Notes: generated from the sequence alone by a model not told the origin. A stretch of 64,000 nt of DNA from Fibrobacter sp. UWH6 (GCF_900142465.1 NZ_FRAX01000003.1:186001-250000), one strand, 5' to 3'; numbered from the stretch's first letter, positions 46,320 to 54,769 are shown. Program-made: numbers and translations.

Positions 46320-47837
46320 TTAAAAGTCCGCAAAGTCGGGAGCGCCGCCCCCCATATCGCCACCATCATCATAGACGTAGGCTCCACCATCACCACCTTC
46401 ACCCATATCATCGGGTGCGGCATCGTAGAAGGTGGTATATTCGGGAATGAAAGTCATCCTGATATCCTTAACGGAACCGTTACGATGCTTGGCCACAATT
46501 AGTTCCGCCTGATTGCGGTCTTCTTCCTTATGGGTCTGCACGAACTTACGTTCCACGAACCACACCATGTCGGCATCCTGTTCGATAGAACCTGATTCAC
46601 GAAGGTCAGAAAGCTGAGGACGTTCGCGACCCTTTTCTTCCACCTTACGGGAGAGCTGGGCCAAAGCAATCACGGGCACCTGCATTTCCTTGGCCAGGAT
46701 TTTAAGACCACGGGAAATGGCGCCGATAGCCACGGCACGGTTTTCTTCCTTGCCGGTCTTCATCAACTGCAAGTAGTCGATAATCAAGAGATCCAGCTTG
46801 TTCTTGCGCTTGAGCTGGCGGGCCTTACTCATCAGTTCCATAATGCCAAGGTCAGCATTGTCGTCCACGTACAAAGGAGCCTGGCTAATGGGAGTCACAG
46901 CGGCAATAAGCTGGCGCTTTTCGTCGTTGGTCAAGTGGCCGTTACGAAGGCGGCTCTGGTCGATGCCAGCCTGGGAGCTCAGTAGACGCTGAGCCAACTG
47001 CACACCATCCATTTCTAGGCTGAAGAAGGCCACGTTCTGATTGAACTTGATGGCGGCGTTTGCGGCAATGGTCATGGCGAAAGAGGTCTTACCCACACCA
47101 GGACGGGCTGCCAGAATAATCAAGTCGGACTTCTGTAGACCGTTGGTCAGTTCATCCAGTTCGGTAATGCCGGTTCGAATGCCGGTAATGCCATCCTTAC
47201 GGTTATTCAGACGTTCCAGGAGAGGCGTCATGAACTGGTTAATAGGCTTCAGGGAATCGCGGACCTGGTCATCGGCGATGGCAAACATATCGCGTTCGGC
47301 ATCTTGCAGCACCTCGTCGGGAGCGGCAGCCGGATCCATGGCATTCCTGATAATGGTGGAACTCATATCGATGAGTTTACGCAAAGAAGCCTTCTTGCGG
47401 AGCAGCTCCATATGCCAGGAAGCGTTTGCCGAAGACGCCACCGATTCCATCAAATCGAACAGATACTCACGACCGCCCACCAAAGACAGCTTGCCCATGG
47501 TTTCCAGTTCAGAAGCCAAGGTCACCAGGTCAATAGGGGTAACGTTACGATTTAACGTACACAAGGCGGTCCATATCAGCTGATGTTTTTCCAGGTAGAA
47601 GTACCCTTCATCTTTAATAATCATGATGGCTTCGCCCATCACTTCAGGATCGCGCAAGATGCTGCCCAGCAGGCAACGTTCCGCATCCAGGTCCATAGGG
47701 ACCTGACGGCCTTCAAACTTTCCAGAATCGGAGCCACGCTTCTTCGGCGTATATTCCGGTTCGCTGTAGTTCGGTTCCGAATAGCCCTGATCGAATTCCG
47801 GCTCAGGGAAGTTCTGTTCGTTATCAAATTCTGACAT
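46320..47837 (-). CDS. dnaB: Replicative DNA helicase
   Basis: A 505-residue hexameric helicase with an acidic leader (about 1-45). N-terminal domain (about 48-150; DAERCLLGSILRDPEVMGEA), linker and RecA-like C-domain with Walker A ARPGVGKTSFAM (about 250-260) and Walker B LDLLIIDYLQLM. The Gly-rich acidic tail is unusual. Unwinds DNA at the fork. It is first in dnaB-mlaE-mlaF, an uncommon neighbourhood. Confidence 0.95.
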   Translation of the reverse strand: MSEFDNEQNFPEPEFDQGYSEPNYSEPEYTPKKRGSDSGKFEGRQVPMDLDAERCLLGSILRDPEVMGEAIMIIKDEGYFYLEKHQLIWTALCTLNRNVTPIDLVTLASELETMGKLSLVGGREYLFDLMESVASSANASWHMELLRKKASLRKLIDMSSTIIRNAMDPAAAPDEVLQDAERDMFAIADDQVRDSLKPINQFMTPLLERLNNRKDGITGIRTGITELDELTNGLQKSDLIILAARPGVGKTSFAMTIAANAAIKFNQNVAFFSLEMDGVQLAQRLLSSQAGIDQSRLRNGHLTNDEKRQLIAAVTPISQAPLYVDDNADLGIMELMSKARQLKRKNKLDLLIIDYLQLMKTGKEENRAVAIGAISRGLKILAKEMQVPVIALAQLSRKVEEKGRERPQLSDLRESGSIEQDADMVWFVERKFVQTHKEEDRNQAELIVAKHRNGSVKDIRMTFIPEYTTFYDAAPDDMGEGGDGGAYVYDDGGDMGGGAPDFADF

Positions 47838-47867
47838 AATAATTTTCCATTTTGAAATATAAAATTT

Positions 47868-47896
47868 GAAAAGGCTCCCATTTTCAGGGAGCCGTT
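47868..47896 (-). terminator. Intrinsic terminator of the UDG-like gene
   Basis: On the - strand, stem GGCTCCC/GGGAGCC around TGAAAAT, followed by TTTTC. It ends the coaBC-UDG-like unit before dnaB. Confidence 0.75.
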
Positions 47897-47945
47897 ATTC
47901 ATCGTATCAAAACGGTGTTTTTTTGAAAGGATCGCAATGCAATTC

Positions 47946-48893
47946 CTAGACTTTTGCCTTGAACAAACCACTGCGGGGAATGTGAATTTTCCAGGTGAGC
48001 CATTTCATCTGCTTATCGTTCACCATGGCGTAGGGGTCCACCAGGCTTACGGTTCTTACCCCTTCGAAGTCCTGGGCGGTACCAGCCAATTCGTCAAAAT
48101 TCTTGTTCTTGCCCATGACCTTGTAGAACAGGGGCTGACCAAAGGTGACCATGATTTCAGGCTTGATAAAGGAAACTTCCTTGGCCAACATTTTCTTGAG
48201 GGCCGCGTCCAATAGGGGGGCCAGGGGGCGATCCGTAGACTTGAAGAAGTACGTGATGCCGATATCCGCTACATCATAGCCTAGGCTAACAAAAAGGCGT
48301 CCAAGCATTTCACCCACAGGAGCGGTCAAGAAATTCTCAGTAGTTTCGCCCTGCTTGGCAGCCTGCAAAAGGAACAGCAACTTGGGATTGGCAGGTCCGG
48401 CATAACGCAAGACCTGCGGTTCCTTGGCGTACAAGGCCTCGGACTTGATGGCTTCGTAAAAGTCGTTCAGGCTCAGCACTGATTCGTAAGCGGAAGCGGC
48501 TCTCTTGACGGTGCGAGGTGCCGGAGCGGGAACAGCAGCCTGTGCAGGGGCTGCAGGAATATCCCCAAAGAAACTGCCCGTAAGTCCGGTATTGTCGGGA
48601 ATGGGCATATTTGGAATAGACAAGCCTTCCGAAGAGTCTTCCATGGATTCCTGAGAAGCGGGCCTTGCATTGGGGAATGTAGGCGGCAAGTTCCTGGGAA
48701 CCGGACGGGGAGCCGCTGCGGGGGCGGGGGCGGCCTGGGGTCTGGGAATCGGCGGCAGGTTACGGCCTGCAGGACGGGCGACAGCCTTCTTCACGGGAGC
48801 CCAAGGTTCATCCATCAGCAAGTCTGCATCACCCAGGTCAATCTGGGCGGCCAGATAATTGCGTAGAGCGCTAAAATTGTATTCTTCAGACAT
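47946..48893 (-). CDS. UDG family 4-like protein lacking catalytic and FeS motifs
   Basis: A 315-residue protein with a Pro/Ala-rich leader (about 30-130) and a uracil-DNA glycosylase-superfamily core (about 145-300). The fold order is kept: PKLLFLLQAAKQG, APVGEMLGRLFVSLGYDV, KPEIMVTFGQPLFYKVMG and TVSLVDPYAM. Where family 4 enzymes have GEAPG the sequence reads L-Q-A-A-K; where they have H-P-S it reads D-P-Y. The four FeS Cys are absent. It probably lacks glycosylase activity and may have another role. It starts two bases after the coaBC stop. Confidence 0.65.
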   Translation of the reverse strand: MSEEYNFSALRNYLAAQIDLGDADLLMDEPWAPVKKAVARPAGRNLPPIPRPQAAPAPAAAPRPVPRNLPPTFPNARPASQESMEDSSEGLSIPNMPIPDNTGLTGSFFGDIPAAPAQAAVPAPAPRTVKRAASAYESVLSLNDFYEAIKSEALYAKEPQVLRYAGPANPKLLFLLQAAKQGETTENFLTAPVGEMLGRLFVSLGYDVADIGITYFFKSTDRPLAPLLDAALKKMLAKEVSFIKPEIMVTFGQPLFYKVMGKNKNFDELAGTAQDFEGVRTVSLVDPYAMVNDKQMKWLTWKIHIPRSGLFKAKV

Positions 48894-48895
48894 GC

Positions 48896-50215
48896 TTACC
48901 CCTCAACTCGATTTTGGGTCAGACGGGACATACAGAAACTGACGATGGTCTCTGCCAGGGAAACCTTGCTGCCCATGGAAAGTTCCGGAATAGGCTTGTC
49001 GTGCTCCACCAGGGCAAAGCGCACGTTATCCTTTCCGAAGCCGCTATCCGAAGCCACAGGCGCATTCAGGAGGAGAGCATCGGCTCCGGACTTCTGGAAT
49101 TTTTCGGCAGCATGTTCCTTGAAATGATCTGTTTCCAGGGCGAAACCGACAATCACCTGTCCCTGCTTTCGGGCAGCGGAACAGTCCCGCAAGATGTTGG
49201 GATTGGGAACCAGTTCGATAACCAGCTGACTGCGGCTATCCTTGATTTTTTCGTTAGCCGGATTGGCAGGGCGGTAATCAGCCACGGCCGCACAATGGAC
49301 AAGGGCATCTACGTGGGGCTGGCGGGCAAGAACCGCGTCATGCATTTCACAAGCGCTCTTGACTCGGGTCACCTTGACGCCACCGGGGAATTCAGCTTCC
49401 ATGGGACCGGCCACCACTTCTACGTCAAAACCATTTGCCAGGAACACCGCAGACAAGGCGACAGCAGTCTTTCCGCTGCTGCGATTAGAAATATAACGGA
49501 CCGGATCGATAGCTTCTTCGGTTCGACCGGCAGTAATCAGAACTCGGCGAGTCGAGGCTTCAGGCGACAGGTTACAGGCACCAGGTAAGTCAAGTTTAGC
49601 AGACTCCTCAAGGAACTTCTGAGCGTCAGAAACCTGCGGTTGGGCCACAGACTTTTCGCACTCCGTTCGACGTTCCTCTCTCGCCTCCAAAAAATCCGCA
49701 ATCTGCGCGGGTTCCAGAAGCCTTCCCTGCCCCACTTCGCCGCAGGCCAAAAAGCCAGCGGGACTTTCCAGCACACAGGTATTTTCAAAATGACGAAGTG
49801 TTTCCAAATTGCGCTTGACCGCCGGCGAATTATACATAGCCACATTCATGGCAGGCGCCACAAAACGTTCGCAAGTGCAACTCATAAAGCAAAGGCTTAC
49901 AGGATCATCGGCAATGCCGTAGGCGAACTTACCGATTACATTGGCCGTGGCGGGGACCACCAGGTAGATGTCGGCCCATCGGGGGAAATCAATATGCTGG
50001 AAAGGACGAGCCTCCACCGCCCCGTTCTTCAAATACACGGGACACTTGGAAAGGCTAGCAAACGTCAGGGGCGCCACAAACTGAGTTGCAGCCTCCGTCA
50101 TGCAGACGCGCACCTCGGCCCCCTTCTTTTGCAACAGTCGCAAAAGTTCGCAGGACTTGTAGGCGGCAATCCCGCCAGAAACACCAAGTAGAATTTTCTT
50201 TCCAGCTAAATCCAT
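48896..50215 (-). CDS. coaBC: Coenzyme A biosynthesis bifunctional protein CoaBC
   Basis: A 439-residue fusion of PPC decarboxylase (about 1-185) and PPC synthetase (about 225-439). CoaC motifs: GVSGGIAAYKSCELLRLL, catalytic His in FQHIDFPRWADI, PAMN, and CGEVGQGRL (Cys). CoaB motifs: ITAGRTEEAIDPVRYISNRSSGK and AAVADYRPAN. An extra spacer of about 40 residues joins the halves. It converts phosphopantothenate to phosphopantetheine with Cys. The arm-spacer-arm array lies about 100 bp upstream. Confidence 0.94.
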   Translation of the reverse strand: MDLAGKKILLGVSGGIAAYKSCELLRLLQKKGAEVRVCMTEAATQFVAPLTFASLSKCPVYLKNGAVEARPFQHIDFPRWADIYLVVPATANVIGKFAYGIADDPVSLCFMSCTCERFVAPAMNVAMYNSPAVKRNLETLRHFENTCVLESPAGFLACGEVGQGRLLEPAQIADFLEAREERRTECEKSVAQPQVSDAQKFLEESAKLDLPGACNLSPEASTRRVLITAGRTEEAIDPVRYISNRSSGKTAVALSAVFLANGFDVEVVAGPMEAEFPGGVKVTRVKSACEMHDAVLARQPHVDALVHCAAVADYRPANPANEKIKDSRSQLVIELVPNPNILRDCSAARKQGQVIVGFALETDHFKEHAAEKFQKSGADALLLNAPVASDSGFGKDNVRFALVEHDKPIPELSMGSKVSLAETIVSFCMSRLTQNRVEG

Positions 50216-50311
50216 GTCCTAAATTGTAGAAAAATTAAAACTTAAATCCTGCAGAAAATCTAACAACATCAGGTCGAATTTAAATGCAAAAGGACCGTTT
50301 CGGGCATAAAT

Positions 50312-50529
50312 GGGCTCCAAACCGAGCGATCATGTTTATTTGGAGTCCATAATTTAGAATAAATTAACGCAAAAAGTCAATTATCCCCATTAATTTTTCT
50401 AACAGATGGGCTCCAAATTTCCCCAAATACGCTAAATGGAGTCCATATTGACCTTAATCGCACTCTCGTATATACAAACAACGTAAATAAAAGGACTCCA
50501 AACCATAATTTTTCCCGCAATTGGAGTCC
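50312..50529. repeat. Array of three 37-bp inverted-repeat units (GGRCTCCAAA-N17-TTTGGAGTCC)
   Basis: Units at 50312-50348, 50408-50444 and 50493-50529. Arm 1 reads GGGCTCCAAA, GGGCTCCAAA and GGACTCCAAA; arm 2 reads TTTGGAGTCC, AATGGAGTCC and ATTGGAGTCC. The spacer is exactly 17 bp in all three, with unrelated sequence. Units are separated by about 59 and 48 bp of AT-rich DNA. In the 461-bp gap between rpsA and coaBC nothing else but a terminator (50545-50582) and the 50604-50668 element is seen. Confidence 0.8.
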
Positions 50530-50544
50530 AAATTTTCACCAAAT

Positions 50545-50582
50545 CAAAAAAAGAAACCCCGCGGCGTTAACCACGGGATTCC
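50545..50582 (-). terminator. Intrinsic terminator of cmk-rpsA
   Basis: On the - strand, AATCCCGTGG/CCGCGGGGTT with loop TTAACG, followed by TTTCTTTTTTT. It lies about 95 bp after the rpsA stop. Confidence 0.75.
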
Positions 50583-50603
50583 TCAAGCTATGTGTTTTGA
50601 GAA

Positions 50604-50668
50604 ATGAGGCATGAGTCTTGAGTCACCTCAAAGCAAGCCGAAGGCTTGCGACCTCATACCTCACAGCC
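50604..50668. repeat. Dispersed covarying hairpin element with heptamers
   Basis: CCTCAAAGC-AAGCC-GAA-GGCTT-GCGACCTCATACCTCA (50626-50664) is a copy of the element also found at 12271, 18051 and 18162, here with stem GCAAGCC/GGCTTGC. The outer TGAGGCATGAG (50605-50615) pairs with CTCATACCTCA to close a larger hairpin. Confidence 0.7.
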
Positions 50669-50676
50669 CTTCGCTA

Positions 50677-52425
50677 TTAAGCTTCCTTCTTAGCGGACTT
50701 CTTAGCCTTGGGAGCAGCGTCACCGATAGTGGTGCCGTTTTCGCCCGGCTTATGAGAGTCCATCCAAGCCTTCAGTTCAGCAGATTCACGGCTCTTGAAG
50801 TAGTCGACAACAGAGAGGTAAATCTTGCGGTTGTTCTGATCGATTTCAGTAACAACAGCCGGAACTTCGTCACCAACCTTGAATGCATCGGCAGGAACCT
50901 TGATGTATTCAGCAGTCAGCTTGGAAACGGGGATGAAGCCTTCGATGCCTTCGCCCAGTTCAACAACAACACCGCGGTCCAGCATGCGAACGATCTTGCC
51001 GTTCACTTCTGCGTTAACCGGATAAGAAGCATCGATGGAATCCCACGGATCTTCGGTGAGGTGCTTCATGGACAGAGAAATGCGGCGCTTTTCCTTATCG
51101 ACAGCGAGAACGACGCATTCGACCTTGTCACCCTTCTTGACCATTTCGTTCGGATGGGTGATCTTCTTGGTCCAGGACATGTCAGAAACGTGGATGAGGC
51201 CATCAACACCTTCCTTGATTTCGACGAATGCGCCGAAGGAAGCGATGTTGCGGATTTCACCAACCACGCGTGCGCCCGGGGGAAGTTCGGTTTCGATGGT
51301 ATCCCACGGATCGGATTCCAGCTGCTTCATGCCGAGAGAGATACGTTCTGCATCTTCTTCAACCTTGAGAACGACAGCTTCGACTTCCTGACCGACGGTG
51401 AGAATCTTGGACGGGTGCTTGACGTGCTGAGTCCAGGACATTTCAGAAACGTGGATGAGGCCTTCAACGCCGGAATCCAGTTCAATGAATGCACCGTAAT
51501 CGGTGATGGAAACAACCTTACCCTTAACGATAGCGCCTTCGGGGTAACGTTCAGCGATATCCTTCCAGGGATGCGGCTTAAGCTGCTTCATGCCGAGAGA
51601 GATACGTTCCTTCTTGTCGTTGAAGTCGAGCACCATGACTTCCACTTCCTGGCCGAGCTGGACCATTTCGGTGGGGTGGTTGATGCGCTTGTAGCTCATG
51701 TCGGTGATGTGGAGGAGGCCATCTACGCCGCCGAGGTCAATGAATGCACCGAAGTCGGTGATGTTCTTGACGATACCCTTGCGAACCTGGTTCTTTTCGA
51801 GGGTTTCGAGAACGTCGCCACGCTGCTTGTTGCGTTCTTCTTCGAGAACAACACGGCGGGAAACGACGATGTTACGACGAGCCTTGTTAACCTTGATAAC
51901 CTTGAGGTCGAAGTCCTGACCGATGAGGGCATTGATGTCCGGAATCTGGCGGAGATCGATCTGGGAACCCGGGAGGAATGCATCGATACCGAACAGGTCG
52001 ACAACAACGCCGCCCTTGATGCGCTTGGTGAGGGTACCCTTGACCACTTCGTTGTTTTCGAATGCAGCATGGATGCGATCCCATACGCGAACGAAGTCAG
52101 CCTTCTGCTTGGAGAGGATGAGACGGCCGTCTTCATCTTCAAGCTTTTCAACGAAAACTTCAATTTCAGAACCGATTTCCAGGGAGTCAGAGTCCTTGAA
52201 TTCACCGCGTTCGATAACGCCTTCGGACTTGTAGTTCACGTCGATGAGAACTTCCTGATCGTTGACCTGAGAGATCTTACCGGTAACGAGCTTGCCCTGT
52301 TCGAGGCAGTCCATACCAGCGTAGATGTCAGCGTTAGCCTTGCGGAAGTCAGCAGTGCAAGAAGCCTGTGCAGCAAGGATTTCGTCGAGGTCAGCCTGAG
52401 AACCGAATTTGATTGTGTTTGCCAT
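50677..52425 (-). CDS. rpsA: 30S ribosomal protein S1
   Basis: A 582-residue protein with six S1 RNA-binding domains. The last four carry the repeated GAFVELDSG/GLIHVSEMSW and RISLGMKQL signatures; the first two are more diverged, as in E. coli S1. A short Lys/Ala-rich tail ends the protein. S1 brings mRNA to the 30S subunit. It is preceded by cmk, the classical pairing, with a 35-bp gap. Confidence 0.95.
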   Translation of the reverse strand: MANTIKFGSQADLDEILAAQASCTADFRKANADIYAGMDCLEQGKLVTGKISQVNDQEVLIDVNYKSEGVIERGEFKDSDSLEIGSEIEVFVEKLEDEDGRLILSKQKADFVRVWDRIHAAFENNEVVKGTLTKRIKGGVVVDLFGIDAFLPGSQIDLRQIPDINALIGQDFDLKVIKVNKARRNIVVSRRVVLEEERNKQRGDVLETLEKNQVRKGIVKNITDFGAFIDLGGVDGLLHITDMSYKRINHPTEMVQLGQEVEVMVLDFNDKKERISLGMKQLKPHPWKDIAERYPEGAIVKGKVVSITDYGAFIELDSGVEGLIHVSEMSWTQHVKHPSKILTVGQEVEAVVLKVEEDAERISLGMKQLESDPWDTIETELPPGARVVGEIRNIASFGAFVEIKEGVDGLIHVSDMSWTKKITHPNEMVKKGDKVECVVLAVDKEKRRISLSMKHLTEDPWDSIDASYPVNAEVNGKIVRMLDRGVVVELGEGIEGFIPVSKLTAEYIKVPADAFKVGDEVPAVVTEIDQNNRKIYLSVVDYFKSRESAELKAWMDSHKPGENGTTIGDAAPKAKKSAKKEA

Positions 52426-52460
52426 ATTAGTTTGTTTGGTTGCGGTTAATAAAATTCAAG

Positions 52461-53129
52461 CTACGCCACTACACCTACGTAGTCGAGAATTTTTTGAACC
52501 TGTTGTTCAATTGAGGTTTGTGTAGTGTCAATTTCAATAGCGTCGTCGGCCTTCTTGAGAGGGGCCGTAGCTCTAGAGGAATCCAGACGGTCACGTTCGA
52601 CCAGGTTCTCCAGAACTTCCTCATAGGTCACCTTTTCTCCGCGTTCAAGGAGTTCCTTGAGGCGTCGTTCGGCGCGAACCTTCACGTCGGTGACGAGGAA
52701 AAACTTGTACTTGGCATTGGGGAAAACCACGGTACCGATGTCGCGGCCATCCAGGATGCAACTGGAAACGGCACCGATCTCGCGCTGCTTGTCGGTCATG
52801 GCGCGGCGGACAGACGGCAGGGCGCAGTAGATGCTCACGTTAGAAGAAACGCGCATACCGCGGATGTCGGATTCGTAAGACACGCCGTCGATGAGGATGT
52901 GGTTTTCGGAGTCAAAGCTAAGCTTTAGATTCTTGAGGAGTTCATCCATGGCAGGACCTTCCTCGGCAGGAAGTCCCTTCTCGAGGGCGGCGAAAGTCAC
53001 AGCGCGGTACATAGCCCCTGTATCCAGGTAGGTAATGCCCAGCTTCTTGGCAATCAGCTTTGCAGTGGTGCTCTTACCGGTACCGCTGCCACCATCAAGT
53101 GCAATAACAAAGTTTTCGGATGTACTCAT
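52461..53129 (-). CDS. cmk: Cytidylate kinase
   Basis: A 222-residue CMP/dCMP kinase with Walker A LDGGSGTGKST (about 11-21), YLDTGAMYRAVT (about 35-46), and the DGRDIGTVVFPNA substrate segment (about 128-140). The usual RxxD-x-R lid RDRLDSSRATAPLKKADDA follows. It leads the cmk-rpsA operon. Confidence 0.95.
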   Translation of the reverse strand: MSTSENFVIALDGGSGTGKSTTAKLIAKKLGITYLDTGAMYRAVTFAALEKGLPAEEGPAMDELLKNLKLSFDSENHILIDGVSYESDIRGMRVSSNVSIYCALPSVRRAMTDKQREIGAVSSCILDGRDIGTVVFPNAKYKFFLVTDVKVRAERRLKELLERGEKVTYEEVLENLVERDRLDSSRATAPLKKADDAIEIDTTQTSIEQQVQKILDYVGVVA

Positions 53130-53145
53130 GAGTGGCGCGTAATTT

Positions 53146-53180
53146 AGAAAAAATAAAAAGGGGCTTCAAGTAGAGCCCGC
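53146..53180 (-). terminator. Intrinsic terminator of the 53217 lipoprotein gene
   Basis: On the - strand, GGGCT/AGCCC around CTACTTGA, followed by CTTTTTATTTTT. Confidence 0.65.
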
Positions 53181-53216
53181 TAACCGATCTATAAAAAAAG
53201 GGAATAAAACGTCCTT

Positions 53217-53660
53217 TTAGTACGGCAAATCATAATAATAGAACGTGACATAGCCATCATCGCCCCAATATGCCATCAATTCCCCGCTCTTATAGACATC
53301 AAGGCGGTCTTCATCCTCATAAAAACTGTAATAACCGCCAAAGTCATCGTCGTAACCGCGGCCATATTCACTAGGCATATAATAGTAGTACGTCCCATCC
53401 AGATTCAAGGTTGCAAAATCATCGGAATCGATCCGGAGCCTCACCTTGAACGAAGGGCTGATGGATTCCAGGCGGCCGCAGTCATAGGCGCCAATGGCAT
53501 CGTACCTGCAGGTCTCGGAATAGTAATAGTAAAAGCTCTTGTTGAACTGATATCCGTTTGCCGCCGGGTCCCCCGCAGTCAAGTCACCACACCCCACCAG
53601 GAGCAGGGTCAACAGCGCCAACGGGCAAACAAGTGTTTTAAACAGTTTGACTTTCATCAT
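53217..53660 (-). CDS. Tyr-rich small lipoprotein
   Basis: A 147-residue lipoprotein with start MMKVKLFK or MKVKLFK (two adjacent ATG) and lipobox LLVGC. The mature part is very Tyr-rich (FNKSFYYYYSETCRYDAIGA) and Asp-rich with a Cys pair, ending F-Y-Y-Y-D-L-P-Y. I do not recognise it. The second arm-spacer-arm array lies 52 bp upstream, perhaps in its control region. Confidence 0.6.
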   Translation of the reverse strand: MMKVKLFKTLVCPLALLTLLLVGCGDLTAGDPAANGYQFNKSFYYYYSETCRYDAIGAYDCGRLESISPSFKVRLRIDSDDFATLNLDGTYYYYMPSEYGRGYDDDFGGYYSFYEDEDRLDVYKSGELMAYWGDDGYVTFYYYDLPY

Positions 53661-53711
53661 CCGATAAAATAGAAAGTTCATCAAACCACAGGCATACCCC
53701 ACGCCTTTTTT

Positions 53712-53971
53712 ACTAACCAAAACTCATTTTTTCGCGCATTTGGAAGGTAGTTCCATTACACCCTACGAACCAATCCATCCTAAAAAAGCCAAATGGTTAG
53801 TAAAAAATTAATTTATCCACACTCCCTTTTCCCCATTTCCAAGGATCTTTACTAACCCAAAGCCATCTTACTGTCCATTTGGTCAGTAGCGATACCACCT
53901 CCACTCCAAAGCACCCTGTGATTTTTCACATTTTTACTAACCAAATCGGCCTCCACCCCTATTTAGTTAGT
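53712..53971. repeat. Array of four inverted-repeat units (ACTAACCAAA-N17-TTTGGTTAGT)
   Basis: Units at 53712-53748, 53765-53801, 53851-53887 and 53936-53971. Arm 1 reads ACTAACCAAA, ACGAACCAAT, ACTAACCCAA and ACTAACCAAA; arm 2 reads TTTGGAAGGT, AATGGTTAGT, TTTGGTCAGT and TTTAGTTAGT. Spacers are 17, 17, 17 and 16 bp, each of different sequence. Outer flanks are T- or A-runs. The 380-bp gap (53661-54040) otherwise holds only the terminator at 53992-54024. Confidence 0.8.
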
Positions 53972-53991
53972 AAACCCGCCATCTGCCACTC

Positions 53992-54024
53992 ATAAAAAAA
54001 AGCGAGCCGAAGCCCGCTTCTTAA
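53992..54024 (-). terminator. Intrinsic terminator of the 54041 lipoprotein gene
   Basis: On the - strand, AAGCGGGC-TTCG-GCTCGCTT (UUCG tetraloop) and eight T. Confidence 0.85.
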
Positions 54025-54040
54025 ATTCGTTGCATTCCAA

Positions 54041-54655
54041 TTACGGATTGTCGTAGTCGCCGTTGTAGATTTGTTCTTCAGCGGCCTGGGTATTCTCGTC
54101 AGAGAATTCCTCGGGAGCCTGCAGATCGCGGGTGCTACCGTACTTGCGCTTTTCTTCTTCAGTCAGCTTGTTGGAATAGACAATTTCTTCCTGTTCCTGA
54201 TTAGCAGCTTCTTCTTCTTCCTGCATAATCTTCTGACCCTGTTCGAGGCGGCGCTTGATGCGTTCGTCTTCCATCTGCTTCAAGTTGGTACCGACCTTGG
54301 CCTGTTCTGCAGACATGACGTTACGTTCGTTGGCTTCGTCCATGGCATCCTTGATACCTACCAGACGACCCTTGGAGTCCACTTCCAGACCGGCGCGGCG
54401 GAGGGTGGAAAGGGGCAGACGACGTGCGGCGACCTTGTAGTCTTCCTTAAATTCGTAGCCGTCAGAGGTTGCGATAGCATCGGCTTCATCCGGAGTCACA
54501 TACTCCAGAGCTTCCTGCCAACGGGAACCCTGCACACAAGAAGTAAATGCAACCAGTGCGTTATCCAAGGCTTCAGGATCGTCAGCCTTAGTTCCGCTAC
54601 AGGCAGACAGAACCATAGCAGCCAAAGCTGCAAAGCACACCAGAATTTTTTTCAT
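54041..54655 (-). CDS. Lipoprotein with coiled-coil C-terminal half
   Basis: A 204-residue lipoprotein with lipobox LSAC (Cys 19). Residues about 25-105 look like a small helical domain; 110-165 form a Glu/Gln-rich helix (MEDERIKRRLEQGQKIMQEE). A good GGAGG site and a promoter (54693-54722) precede it. Function unknown. It is divergent from the TraB-family gene. Confidence 0.7.
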   Translation of the reverse strand: MKKILVCFAALAAMVLSACSGTKADDPEALDNALVAFTSCVQGSRWQEALEYVTPDEADAIATSDGYEFKEDYKVAARRLPLSTLRRAGLEVDSKGRLVGIKDAMDEANERNVMSAEQAKVGTNLKQMEDERIKRRLEQGQKIMQEEEEAANQEQEEIVYSNKLTEEEKRKYGSTRDLQAPEEFSDENTQAAEEQIYNGDYDNP

Positions 54656-54692
54656 AGGACATTCCTCCGAAAAAATTTAAAAATCCCGCCTA

Positions 54693-54722
54693 AATATACA
54701 CACTTTTACGAAATATTTGCAA
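54693..54722 (-). promoter_or_regulatory. Promoter of the 54041 lipoprotein gene
   Basis: Read on the - strand: TTGCAA (54722-54717), 18-bp spacer, TATATT (54698-54693). Confidence 0.45.
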
Positions 54723-54769
54723 ATTTCAAAAAAATTTTTACGCATCTCTTTGCTACATTGGCATTCACC

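Noticed and set aside
50611-52449. 612-codon open frame antisense to rpsA
   Set aside because: It mirrors the codon pattern of rpsA, which has six clear S1 domains; no ribosome site or family match.
50312-53971. Arm-spacer-arm arrays as CRISPR
   Set aside because: Arms alternate in orientation and are only 10 bp; unit spacing is irregular; no cas genes.
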